Positions 55,865 to 64,000 of a stretch of 64,000 bases of DNA are shown here, in pieces (within the stretch, counting starts at the first letter, position 1; every line of letters begins with the position of its first letter). The translations under genes were made by a program, and so were the position numbers. The DNA lies in the NCBI RefSeq assembly GCF_018323885.1, contig NZ_AP024585.1, positions 4,154,001-4,218,000 on the forward strand, read 5' to 3'. The notes under the pieces are model-generated. The model had not been told where the DNA came from, ran no database searches, and was given only the letters and a program-made list of their open reading frames with translations. This stretch comes from Citrobacter amalonaticus (GTDB lineage: Bacteria > Pseudomonadota > Gammaproteobacteria > Enterobacterales > Enterobacteriaceae).

Positions 55865-56500
55865 ATGATCCGCACATTAAACCCCACCCTGCTGAATATC
55901 GGCGCACTGATCCTGACGCTTATCCTGATCTACACTGGCTTCTCGGCAGGTGAGAAAACCACCTGGCTGATGGAAGTTACGCCGGTCATTATTGTGATAC
56001 CGCTGCTGCTGACAACCGCAAAGCGCTACCCGCTCACTCCTCTGCTTTATACCCTGATTTTTTTCCACGCCATCATCCTGATGGTGGGCGGTATGTACAC
56101 CTATGCCAAAGTCCCTGTGGGCTTTGAAGTGCAGGAGTGGCTGGGCTTAAGCCGAAATCCGTATGATAAGCTCGGCCATTTCTTCCAGGGCCTGGTTCCG
56201 GCACTGGTGGCGCGCGAAATTCTGCTACGCACAAAGAGTGTTCGCAGCGGTAAGATGCTGGCATTTCTGGTTTGCTGCGTGGCGCTGGCGATTAGTGCCA
56301 CCTATGAGTTAATTGAATGGTGGGCCGCGCTGGCGATGGGACAGGGCGCGGACGATTTCCTTGGCACGCAGGGCGACCCGTGGGATACCCAGTCAGACAT
56401 GTTCTGCGCGTTGCTGGGTTCATTGACTACGGTAACGTTGCTGGCGGGAGTGCATAGCCGTCAGTTGCAGCGCTATGGATTAACGCCCCCCGACGCATAA
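55865..56500 (+). CDS. yjdF: Inner-membrane protein YjdF
   Basis: 211 residues, about five or six membrane helices. Family (DUF2238) landmarks: YAKVPVGFEVQEWLGLSRNP, then YDKLGHFFQGLVPALVAREI, and SATYELIEWWAAL with the GDPWDTQSDMFCAL stretch. Length and position after fumB fit E. coli YjdF (about 209). Function unknown; no catalytic motif is recognised, although the conserved H, E and D residues near the membrane could bind a metal. Confidence 0.93.
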   Translation: MIRTLNPTLLNIGALILTLILIYTGFSAGEKTTWLMEVTPVIIVIPLLLTTAKRYPLTPLLYTLIFFHAIILMVGGMYTYAKVPVGFEVQEWLGLSRNPYDKLGHFFQGLVPALVAREILLRTKSVRSGKMLAFLVCCVALAISATYELIEWWAALAMGQGADDFLGTQGDPWDTQSDMFCALLGSLTTVTLLAGVHSRQLQRYGLTPPDA

Positions 56501-56730
56501 CGTATTTATCTGCCGGAGGCATACACAGGCTCCGGCGATATCACTATCAGCTCAAAAAATAATTCAGCTGTCGATAAACCATCGCCAAAAACGGCTGGCA
56601 AATCACTTTAATCCATTGTTTATAAACAATTATTGATGAATCCTCGTCGTTTCGCGCCCTCTTTACACCTTTTTTAGTCAGGATAATACTTGCCCGCATC
56701 ACAGATTCCTCCACAACCGGGTAAGAGATG

Positions 56731-58998
56731 ATGAAAGTATTAATTGTTGAAAGTGAATTTCTGCATCAGGACACCTGGGTTGGCAAGGCCGTGGAACGTC
56801 TGGCAGACGCCTTAAGTCGGCAAAATGTTGCCGTCATTAAGTCCACGTCTTTCGACGACGGCTACGCCATCCTGTCGGCAAACGAAGCCATTGATTGCCT
56901 GATGTTCAGCTATCAAATGGAACAGCCTGATGAACATCAAAATGTCAGAGAACTGATCGGTAAGCTTCATGAGCGCCAGCAAAATGTGCCGGTCTTTCTG
57001 TTAGGTGACAGAGAGAAAGCCACCGCCTCGCTGGACCGCGATATGCTGGAGCTTGTCGATGAGTTCGCCTGGATCCTCGAAGACACCGCTGACTTTATCG
57101 CGGGGCGCGCGGTCGCCGCCATGACCCGTTATCGTCAGCAACTGCTGCCGCCGCTGTTTAGTGCGCTGATGAAATATAGCGATATCCACGAATACTCCTG
57201 GGCTGCACCGGGCCACCAGGGCGGCGTTGGTTTTACCAAAACGCCTGCCGGCCGCTTCTATCATGATTATTACGGCGAAAACCTGTTCCGCAGCGACATG
57301 GGGATTGAACGTGCTTCGCTGGGTTCTCTGCTCGATCACACCGGGGCCTTTGGCGAAAGCGAAAAATATGCTGCACGGGTCTTTGGCGCAGACCGTTCCT
57401 GGTCCGTCGTGGTCGGGACATCCGGCTCCAACCGCACCATCATGCAGGCCTGTATGACCGATAACGATGTGGTGGTGCTGGACCGTAACTGCCATAAATC
57501 GATTGAACAGGGGTTGATCCTGACCGGGGCGAAACCGGTGTATATGGTGCCCAGCCGTAACCGCTACGGCATCATTGGCCCTATCTACCCACAGGAAATG
57601 CAGCCGGAAACCTTACAGAAAAAAATCAGCGAAAGCCCGCTGACCAAAGAGAAGACAGGACAAAAACCGTCTTATAGCGTGGTGACCAACTGTACCTACG
57701 ACGGTGTCTGCTATAACGCGAAATCCGCACAGGCGTTACTGGCGCAAACTACCGACCGCATTCACTTCGACGAAGCCTGGTACGGCTACGCCCGCTTTAA
57801 CCCGATTTACGCCGACCACTATGCGATGCGCGGTGAACCGAGCGATCACAGTGGTCCTACCGTTTTTGCCACCCACTCTACGCACAAACTGCTGAACGCC
57901 CTCTCTCAGGCGTCTTACATCCATGTGCGTGAAGGTCGCGGCGCGGTGAATTTTTCCCGCTTCAATCAGGCGTACATGATGCATGCCACCACCTCGCCGT
58001 TGTATGCCATCTGCGCATCCAACGATGTGGCGGTGTCCATGATGGACGGCAACAGCGGCCTGTCGCTGACTCAGGAAGTGATCGACGAAGCCATCGACTT
58101 CCGCCAGGCCATGGCGCGTCTGTATAAAGAGTTCAGCGCCGACGGCGACTGGTTCTTCAAGCCGTGGAACAAAGAAGTGGTCACCGATCCGCAGACCGGG
58201 AAAACATTCGATTTTGCTGACGCACCGGCGAAACTGCTGGCAACAGACCAGAACTGCTGGGTGATGCGTCCGGGCGAATCCTGGCACGGCTTTAAAGACT
58301 TACCCGATAACTGGAGCATGCTTGACCCGATCAAGGTCAGCATTCTCGCACCGGGGATGGGTGACGACGGCGAACTGGAAGAGACGGGGGTGCCTGCCGC
58401 GCTGGTCACCGCCTGGCTTGGACGTCACGGAATCGTGCCAACCCGCACCACCGATTTCCAGATCATGTTCCTGTTCTCGATGGGCATCACCCGTGGGAAA
58501 TGGGGAACTCTGATCAACACCCTGTGCTCATTTAAACATCACTACGATGCCAACACCCCACTGGCGCAGGTCATGCCGGAACTGGTCGACGAACACCCTG
58601 AAACCTACGCCAATATGGGCATTCACGACCTGGGCGATCGGATGTTCGCCTGGCTGCGGGAAAACAACCCAGGCGCGAAACTCAACGCCGCCTATTCCGG
58701 CCTGCCGGTTGCCGCAATGACGCCGCGTGAAGCCTATAACGCTATCGTTAACGACAACATCGAAATGGTGGCCATTGATAAACTGCCGGGTCGCATTGCA
58801 GCAAACTCGGTGATCCCTTATCCGCCGGGAATTCCGATGCTGCTTTCCGGCGAGAACTTCGGTGATGAAAACAGTCCGCAGGTGGGCTATCTCCGCGCCC
58901 TGCAATCCTGGGATCACCACTTCCCTGGTTTCGAACATGAAACCGAAGGCACTGAAATCATTGATGGCGTCTATCACGTAATGTGCGTGAAAGCGTAA
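56731..58998 (+). CDS. adiA: Biodegradative arginine decarboxylase AdiA
   Basis: PLP enzyme converting arginine plus a proton to agmatine and CO2; with AdiC it forms the arginine-dependent acid-resistance system. I take the second of two tandem ATGs (56731): it gives 755 residues as in E. coli and leaves space for the AAGAG ribosome site; the first ATG (56728) adds one Met. N-terminal wing domain (about 1-130), aminotransferase-like core with HSTHKLLNALSQAS, where K386 binds PLP, and DEAWYGYARF, and a C-terminal domain. Confidence 0.97.
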   Translation: MKVLIVESEFLHQDTWVGKAVERLADALSRQNVAVIKSTSFDDGYAILSANEAIDCLMFSYQMEQPDEHQNVRELIGKLHERQQNVPVFLLGDREKATASLDRDMLELVDEFAWILEDTADFIAGRAVAAMTRYRQQLLPPLFSALMKYSDIHEYSWAAPGHQGGVGFTKTPAGRFYHDYYGENLFRSDMGIERASLGSLLDHTGAFGESEKYAARVFGADRSWSVVVGTSGSNRTIMQACMTDNDVVVLDRNCHKSIEQGLILTGAKPVYMVPSRNRYGIIGPIYPQEMQPETLQKKISESPLTKEKTGQKPSYSVVTNCTYDGVCYNAKSAQALLAQTTDRIHFDEAWYGYARFNPIYADHYAMRGEPSDHSGPTVFATHSTHKLLNALSQASYIHVREGRGAVNFSRFNQAYMMHATTSPLYAICASNDVAVSMMDGNSGLSLTQEVIDEAIDFRQAMARLYKEFSADGDWFFKPWNKEVVTDPQTGKTFDFADAPAKLLATDQNCWVMRPGESWHGFKDLPDNWSMLDPIKVSILAPGMGDDGELEETGVPAALVTAWLGRHGIVPTRTTDFQIMFLFSMGITRGKWGTLINTLCSFKHHYDANTPLAQVMPELVDEHPETYANMGIHDLGDRMFAWLRENNPGAKLNAAYSGLPVAAMTPREAYNAIVNDNIEMVAIDKLPGRIAANSVIPYPPGIPMLLSGENFGDENSPQVGYLRALQSWDHHFPGFEHETEGTEIIDGVYHVMCVKA

Positions 58999-59118
58999 AT
59001 CAATTCCGACGACTGCGTCATGACATGGCCACCCTGACGCAGCCTGGTTTAGGCCGTAGGGTTATGACGAGCGTTTCCTGAGTATTGCTGAGAAAAACTA
59101 CCATTGTCATACCTTTTT

Positions 59119-59147
59119 GCGCGGGTGCTCCCCGCGCTTTTTTTTAT
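59119..59147 (+). terminator. Terminator after adiA
   Basis: Strong stem GCGCGGG/CCCGCGC with loop TGCTC, followed by eight T residues. It lies in the 334-base adiA-adiY gap; the rest of that gap is AT-rich and probably holds the adiY promoter. Confidence 0.9.
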
Positions 59148-59332
59148 CCCTTATGCATGGTTTCCACCGCGTAAAAGTTTCTGTACATAGCAATTATCTG
59201 TCGCCTATTGTATTTCCAGACAAAACCATTATTTTAATGCGGACTTCATTCGTCATACAAATCTAAATATCTGCTTTATCTCTCCCCTTTGGCGAGAAAG
59301 GATATTTTATGTTCATATTCGGGAGTTAGGGT

Positions 59333-60094
59333 ATGAGAATTTTCAGCAATAATCCTTGCATTGTCGTGTTAACCGAAAAAGACGTTTGGCTACGAGTAAA
59401 CGGTAAAGAGGCTATCAATTTAAAAGCGAATCATATGGCACTCATCGCCTGTGAAAACAATATCATCGATATCTCATCGATTAATAACGCACTGGTCGCA
59501 CATATTAGCCGAGATATAATTAAAGATTATCTTCGCTTTTTAAATAAAGATCTTTCAAATATTCCACTCTGGCAACGGAGTTCCTCACCGGTATTAACCG
59601 CTGAATGTGTAACCCCCGATGTCTTCCGGGTGGCAGCACAACACAGCATTGCGCATACCGACAGCCCTGGCGAAGAAGAACGTACACGCTGCCTGTTGTT
59701 CGCCGTGTTATCCCGCTTTCTCGACAGTAAGAAGTTTTTGTCCCTGCTGATGTTTATGTTGCGAAACCGCGTCAGCGACAGCGTTTACCATATTATCGAG
59801 AGTGACATTCATAAAGCGTGGAATCTTAATCAGGTCGCCCGTTGTCTCTGTCTGAGTCCAAGTTTGCTAAAGAAGAAACTCAAAAGCGAAAATACTAGCT
59901 ACAGTCAAATCATCACCACTTGCCGCATGCGCTACGCTGTTAATCAACTTCTGATGGATGGCAAGAATATATCCCAGGTCTCCGAACTGTGTGGTTATAA
60001 CAGTACATCTTACTTTATCTCTGTGTTCAAAGAGTATTATGGCATGACCCCGCTACATTATGTCAGCCAGTTTAAAGACCGTACGGCAGCGTGA
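59333..60094 (+). CDS. adiY: AraC-family regulator AdiY
   Basis: 253 residues, as in E. coli. Activates adiA and adiC under acid, anaerobic conditions. Poorly conserved N-terminal domain (about 1-140), then the double helix-turn-helix at about 155-245 with WNLNQVARCLCLSPSLLKKK and VSELCGYNSTSYFISVFKEY, typical of the GadX/AdiY group. Located between adiA and adiC. Low GC relative to the flanking enzyme genes, as usual for acid-resistance regulators under H-NS. Confidence 0.95.
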   Translation: MRIFSNNPCIVVLTEKDVWLRVNGKEAINLKANHMALIACENNIIDISSINNALVAHISRDIIKDYLRFLNKDLSNIPLWQRSSSPVLTAECVTPDVFRVAAQHSIAHTDSPGEEERTRCLLFAVLSRFLDSKKFLSLLMFMLRNRVSDSVYHIIESDIHKAWNLNQVARCLCLSPSLLKKKLKSENTSYSQIITTCRMRYAVNQLLMDGKNISQVSELCGYNSTSYFISVFKEYYGMTPLHYVSQFKDRTAA

Positions 60095-60222
60095 TTTTTG
60101 AGCATTTTGTAATGAGCTACGATAATATCAGCATTAGCGATAACCCACGTCGCACATAATTCAACCGACACCTGAAGGCGTATTATGAGACATCATTTAT
60201 TGTTCCCTTCAGGAGATTAATT

Positions 60223-61560
60223 ATGTCCTCGGATGCTGATGCTCACAAAGTGGGCTTAATCCCCGTCACCTTAATGGTGTCGGGGAATATCATGGGTTCA
60301 GGGGTTTTCCTGCTCCCTGCGAACCTGGCCGCCACCGGCGGGATTGCAATCTACGGATGGTTAGTCACGATTATCGGCGCGCTGGCGCTGTCGATGGTCT
60401 ACGCAAAAATGTCGTCCTTAGATCCCAGTCCCGGCGGTTCTTACGCGTATGCTCGTCGTTGCTTTGGGCCGTTCCTCGGTTACCAGACCAACGTGCTGTA
60501 CTGGCTGGCCTGCTGGATCGGTAACATCGCGATGGTGGTTATCGGCGTCGGTTACCTGAGCTACTTCTTCCCCATTCTGAAAGATCCGCTGGTGCTGACC
60601 CTGACCTGCGTCGTGGTGCTGTGGATCTTCGTTCTGCTCAATATTGTCGGTCCGAAAATGATCACCCGCGTTCAGGCCGTCGCCACCGTGCTGGCGCTGG
60701 TCCCCATCGTCGGTATCGCGGTGTTTGGCTGGTTCTGGTTCCGTGGCGAAACCTACATGGCGGCCTGGAACGTGAGCGGCATGAACACCTTCGGCGCGAT
60801 TCAGAGCACCCTTAACGTCACCCTGTGGTCATTCATCGGGGTCGAGAGCGCCTCGGTAGCGGCAGGGGTGGTCAAAAACCCGAAACGCAATGTGCCGATT
60901 GCCACCATTGGCGGGGTGCTGATCGCGGCTGTGTGCTACGTGCTCTCCACCACCGCCATCATGGGGATGATCCCTAACGCCGCGCTGCGCGTCTCCGCTT
61001 CACCGTTCGGTGATGCGGCACGTATGGCGCTGGGTAACACCGCCGGCGCGATTGTCTCCTTCTGCGCGGCAGCAGGCTGTTTAGGTTCGCTGGGCGGCTG
61101 GACGCTGCTGGCCGGACAGACTGCAAAAGCCGCCGCCGATGACGGTCTGTTCCCACCGATTTTTGCCCGTGTAAATAAGGCGGGCACACCGGTTGCCGGG
61201 CTGATTATTGTCGGGATTCTGATGACTATCTTCCAGTTCAGCAGTATGTCGCCGAACGCCGCGAAAGAGTTTGGTCTCGTCTCTTCAGTGTCCGTCATCT
61301 TTACGCTGGTGCCTTATTTGTACACCTGTGCCGCGCTGCTGCTGCTCGGTCACGGACACTTCGGCAAAGCGCGTCCGCTCTATCTGCTGGTAACCTTTGT
61401 GGCCTTTATTTACTGCATCTGGGCAGTGGTGGGGTCCGGCGCGAAAGAGGTGATGTGGTCATTCGTGACCCTGATGATCATCACCGCGCTGTACGCCCTG
61501 AACTACAACCGGATCCACAAAAACCCCTTCCCACTGGATGCGCCGGTTAACCGCAGTTAA
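60223..61560 (+). CDS. adiC: Arginine:agmatine antiporter AdiC
   Basis: 445 residues, 12 membrane helices, APC family. Imports arginine in exchange for agmatine made by AdiA, consuming a cytosolic proton per cycle. Landmarks: [17 protein letters not shown] in helix 1 (glycine-rich substrate-binding break), [20 protein letters not shown] in helix 3, and [20 protein letters not shown] (helix 6, including the gating tryptophan). The ribosome site AGGAG precedes the ATG. Confidence 0.97.
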   Translation: MSSDADAHKVGLIPVTLMVSGNIMGSGVFLLPANLAATGGIAIYGWLVTIIGALALSMVYAKMSSLDPSPGGSYAYARRCFGPFLGYQTNVLYWLACWIGNIAMVVIGVGYLSYFFPILKDPLVLTLTCVVVLWIFVLLNIVGPKMITRVQAVATVLALVPIVGIAVFGWFWFRGETYMAAWNVSGMNTFGAIQSTLNVTLWSFIGVESASVAAGVVKNPKRNVPIATIGGVLIAAVCYVLSTTAIMGMIPNAALRVSASPFGDAARMALGNTAGAIVSFCAAAGCLGSLGGWTLLAGQTAKAAADDGLFPPIFARVNKAGTPVAGLIIVGILMTIFQFSSMSPNAAKEFGLVSSVSVIFTLVPYLYTCAALLLLGHGHFGKARPLYLLVTFVAFIYCIWAVVGSGAKEVMWSFVTLMIITALYALNYNRIHKNPFPLDAPVNRS

Positions 61561-61579
61561 TCCCCTCTTTTACACGATG

Positions 61580-61616
61580 AAGCCAACCTTAAGTTCTTAA
61601 GGTTGGCTTAACTTTA
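61580..61616 (+). terminator. Terminator after adiC
   Basis: Perfect 14-base inverted repeat AAGCCAACCTTAAG/CTTAAGGTTGGCTT with a TT loop, starting 20 bases after the stop; the tail AACTTTACTTT is only moderately T-rich. Confidence 0.75.
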
Positions 61617-61658
61617 CTTTGCGAGGATCTGCGCTAATTAGTCTACGGAAGCTCCACC

Positions 61659-63302
61659 ATGTTAAAGCGCATTGTCAAAAGACCTCTTCTCAGCCTGCTG
61701 GCCTGGTTACTACTGGTTTCATTCTATTTGTCTGTTTGTCTGAACATCGCGTTCTACAAACAGGTTGAGCAGGATCTGCCGCTGGATTCCCTGCGTAACG
61801 TGCTGGTCTTCTTGTCGATGCCGGTCGTGGCGTTCAGCGTCATGAATATTGTCCTGACGCTGGCCTCTTTCCTGTGGCTGAACCGCCTGCTGGCCTGCCT
61901 GTTTATTCTAATGTCCGCGTCGGCGCAGTATTTCATCATGACCTACGGCATCATCATTGACCGCTCAATGATTGCCAATATGGTGGATACGACGCCTGCC
62001 GAAACGTTCGCCCTGATGACGCCGCGAATGGTGCTCACGCTCGGTCTTAGCGGCATTGTGGCGGCCATCGTTGCCTGCTGGATTAAAATCAAACCGACCA
62101 CGCCTGTCCTGCGCAGCGTGCTGTATCGCGCTGCCAACGTGCTGGTATCCGTGTTATTGATCGTGCTGGTGGCGGCCTTTTTCTATAAAGATTACGCCTC
62201 ACTGTTTCGCAACAATAAAGAACTGGTCAAAGCTCTCAGCCCGTCTAACGGCATTGTCGCCAGCTGGTCATGGTACTCCCATCAGCGCCTCGCGCACCTG
62301 CCGCTGGTACGCATCGGGGAAGACGCCCATCGTAATCCGGTGATGCAGCAAGAGAAGCGCAAAAATCTGACTATCCTGATCGTCGGTGAAACCTCACGTG
62401 GCGAAAACTACTCGCTCGGCGGCTACTCCCGCGAAACCAATCCGCTATTGGCAAAAGATAATGTGGTTTACTTCCCGCGCACCACGTCGTGTGGTACCGC
62501 CACGGCGGTCTCTGTACCATGCATGTTCTCTAACATGCCGCGTAAGCATTACGACGAAGAGCTGGCGCAGCATCAGGAAGGGATGCTCGATATTATCCAG
62601 CGCGCGGGCGTTAACGTACTGTGGAACGACAACGATGGCGGCTGTAAAGGCGCCTGCGACCGCGTGCCGCATCAGAATATGACGGCGTTAAACCTGAAAG
62701 GGGAATGCATCGACGGCGAATGCTATGACGAGGTTCTGTTCCACGGTCTGGAAGAGTACATCAACAACCTGCAAGGTGACGGGGTGATTGTACTGCATAC
62801 CATCGGCAGCCACGGCCCGACCTACTACAACCGCTACCCGCCGCAGTTCAGGAAATTTACCCCAACCTGCGATACCAATGAAATCCAGACCTGTTCACAG
62901 GAACAATTAGTGAACACGTACGATAATACCGTGCTGTATGTCGACTATATTGTTGATAAAACAATTAATCTTCTGAAAGCGCATCAGGATAAATTTACCA
63001 CCAGCCTGGTGTATCTTTCCGACCACGGCGAGTCGCTGGGTGAAAACGGCGTTTATCTGCACGGCCTGCCGTATGCCATTGCGCCAGACTCCCAGAAGCA
63101 TGTGCCGATGCTGCTGTGGCTGTCAGAGGATTATCAGCAGCGCTATCAGGTTGATGCCAGTTGCCTGCAAAAACAGGCGCGTACTCAGGATTACTCGCAG
63201 GACAATCTTTTCTCGACCATGCTGGGACTGACCGGCGTACAGACCACGCAATATCAGGCCGCAGATGATATTCTGCAGCCCTGCAGGAGAACCACGCAAT
63301 GA
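61659..63302 (+). CDS. eptA: Lipid A phosphoethanolamine transferase EptA (PmrC)
   Basis: 547 residues, as in E. coli. Adds phosphoethanolamine to lipid A at the periplasmic face, raising resistance to polymyxin and other cationic peptides. Five N-terminal membrane helices (about 10-180), then a sulfatase-fold catalytic domain with [20 protein letters not shown] (nucleophile Thr and zinc ligand Glu), several disulfide cysteines, and zinc motifs [13 protein letters not shown] and [13 protein letters not shown]. First gene of the eptA-basR-basS operon, overlapping basR by four bases. Confidence 0.97.
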   Translation: MLKRIVKRPLLSLLAWLLLVSFYLSVCLNIAFYKQVEQDLPLDSLRNVLVFLSMPVVAFSVMNIVLTLASFLWLNRLLACLFILMSASAQYFIMTYGIIIDRSMIANMVDTTPAETFALMTPRMVLTLGLSGIVAAIVACWIKIKPTTPVLRSVLYRAANVLVSVLLIVLVAAFFYKDYASLFRNNKELVKALSPSNGIVASWSWYSHQRLAHLPLVRIGEDAHRNPVMQQEKRKNLTILIVGETSRGENYSLGGYSRETNPLLAKDNVVYFPRTTSCGTATAVSVPCMFSNMPRKHYDEELAQHQEGMLDIIQRAGVNVLWNDNDGGCKGACDRVPHQNMTALNLKGECIDGECYDEVLFHGLEEYINNLQGDGVIVLHTIGSHGPTYYNRYPPQFRKFTPTCDTNEIQTCSQEQLVNTYDNTVLYVDYIVDKTINLLKAHQDKFTTSLVYLSDHGESLGENGVYLHGLPYAIAPDSQKHVPMLLWLSEDYQQRYQVDASCLQKQARTQDYSQDNLFSTMLGLTGVQTTQYQAADDILQPCRRTTQ

Positions 63303-63973
63303 AAATACTGATTGTTGAAGACGATACGCTGCTTTTGCAGGGCCTGATTCTGGCGGCACAAACCGAAGGGTACGCCTGCGATGGCGTGTCGACCGCCCGT
63401 GCGGCTGAGCAATGTCTGGAAACCGGTCATTACAGTCTGGTGGTGCTGGACCTCGGCCTGCCTGACGAAGATGGCCTGCATTTCCTTGCTCGCATCCGGC
63501 AGAAAAAATATACCCTGCCGGTGCTGATCCTTACTGCGCGGGACACGCTCGGCGATAAGATTTCCGGGCTGGACGTCGGGGCCGACGATTATCTGGTGAA
63601 ACCTTTCGCGCTGGAAGAGCTGCACGCCCGAATCCGCGCGCTGCTGCGTCGTCACAATAACCAGGGCGAGAGTGAACTGGTCGTCGGCAACCTGACGCTG
63701 AACATGGGCCGTCGACAGGTGTGGAAAGAGGGAGAGGAGTTAATTCTTACCCCTAAAGAGTACGCGTTGCTGTCGCGTCTGATGCTGAAATCGGGAAGCC
63801 CGGTGCACCGGGAAATTCTCTATAACGACATCTATAACTGGGATAACGAACCGTCCACCAATACCCTGGAAGTGCATATCCATAACCTGCGCGATAAAGT
63901 GGGCAAATCCCGTATTCGTACCGTGCGCGGCTTTGGCTACATGCTGGTGGCGACCGCGACTGAGGAAAGCTAA
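63299..63973 (+). CDS. basR: Response regulator BasR (PmrA)
   Basis: 224 residues: receiver domain with D51 in [12 protein letters not shown] and K101-region [10 protein letters not shown], plus OmpR-type winged helix (about 125-218, [46 protein letters not shown]). Responds to iron and mild acid through BasS and activates lipid A modification genes. The ATG overlaps the eptA stop (ATGA). Slightly longer than the E. coli protein at the C-terminus (222). Confidence 0.97.
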   Translation: MKILIVEDDTLLLQGLILAAQTEGYACDGVSTARAAEQCLETGHYSLVVLDLGLPDEDGLHFLARIRQKKYTLPVLILTARDTLGDKISGLDVGADDYLVKPFALEELHARIRALLRRHNNQGESELVVGNLTLNMGRRQVWKEGEELILTPKEYALLSRLMLKSGSPVHREILYNDIYNWDNEPSTNTLEVHIHNLRDKVGKSRIRTVRGFGYMLVATATEES

Positions 63974-64000
63974 TTGAATCTGAAGCGTTTTCTACGCCAG
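63974..64000 (+). CDS. basS: Start of sensor kinase BasS (PmrB), cut by the window edge
   Basis: Directly after the basR TAA a TTG codon opens a frame reading (M)NLKRFLRQ, with GAGGAAAG five bases before it. Position and basic N-terminus fit basS, which follows basR in enterics. Only nine codons are visible, so identity rests on gene order. Confidence 0.7.

Overview
The window reads as enterobacterial chromosome (gamma-proteobacteria, Enterobacteriaceae). Its backbone is nearly E. coli/Salmonella-like: groL-groS, yjeH, fxsA, aspA, dcuA, cutA, dsbD, yjdC and tRNA-Phe (pheU) on the left; dcuS-dcuR, dcuB, fumB, yjdF, adiA, adiY, adiC, eptA, basR and the first codons of basS on the right. A DMSO-reductase-like operon beside dcuSR is an arrangement I recall from Salmonella. 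Together with the accessory content this points to Citrobacter or a close relative, but the genus is inference.

Left backbone (1-10.9 kb): the GroE chaperonin operon with a sigma-32-type promoter, the YjeH amino-acid exporter, FxsA, and aspartase with the DcuA C4-dicarboxylate carrier. CutA, DsbD and the TetR-like YjdC follow, tightly packed. A LysE-type exporter and its AraC-type regulator lie between yjdC and pheU.

Accessory region (about 11-43 kb) follows pheU and occupies the place where, as I recall it, E. coli K-12 carries cadCBA, dtpC and lysU. It holds: (i) a chaperone-usher fimbrial operon with a CRP-like regulator, in AT-rich DNA; (ii) a decayed DUF1778/GNAT toxin-antitoxin locus; (iii) a FaeA/PapI-like regulator, a MarT/FidL-like membrane regulator pair and an HD-GYP-like protein; (iv) a tightly overlapping minus-strand operon encoding a Cys-rich double-glycine-leader peptide, a membrane DsbA-like protein, an LpxL-like acyltransferase, a C39-peptidase ABC exporter, MacA-, MacB- and TolC/NodT-like proteins, and a fatty-acid-synthase set (ketosynthase, MaoC dehydratase, acyl carrier protein, ketoreductase); (v) upstream on the same strand, a second chaperone-usher operon ending in a LuxR-type regulator; (vi) a PrlF-YhaV toxin-antitoxin pair. 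Item (iv) is the most interesting part: it looks like a ribosomal peptide export system combined with acyl-chain synthesis, possibly an acylated microcin.

Right backbone (43-64 kb): a five-gene molybdopterin reductase operon (catalytic subunit, FeS subunit, membrane anchor, TorD-type chaperone, NapF-like ferredoxin) with a perfect FNR palindrome at the class II position, and a NicO-type Ni/Co transporter. DcuS-DcuR, DcuB and FumB follow (C4-dicarboxylate sensing and fumarate respiration), then the arginine acid-resistance genes adiA-adiY-adiC and the lipid A modification genes eptA-basR-basS. Much of the backbone therefore serves anaerobic C4-dicarboxylate metabolism, anaerobic respiration, acid survival and envelope maintenance.
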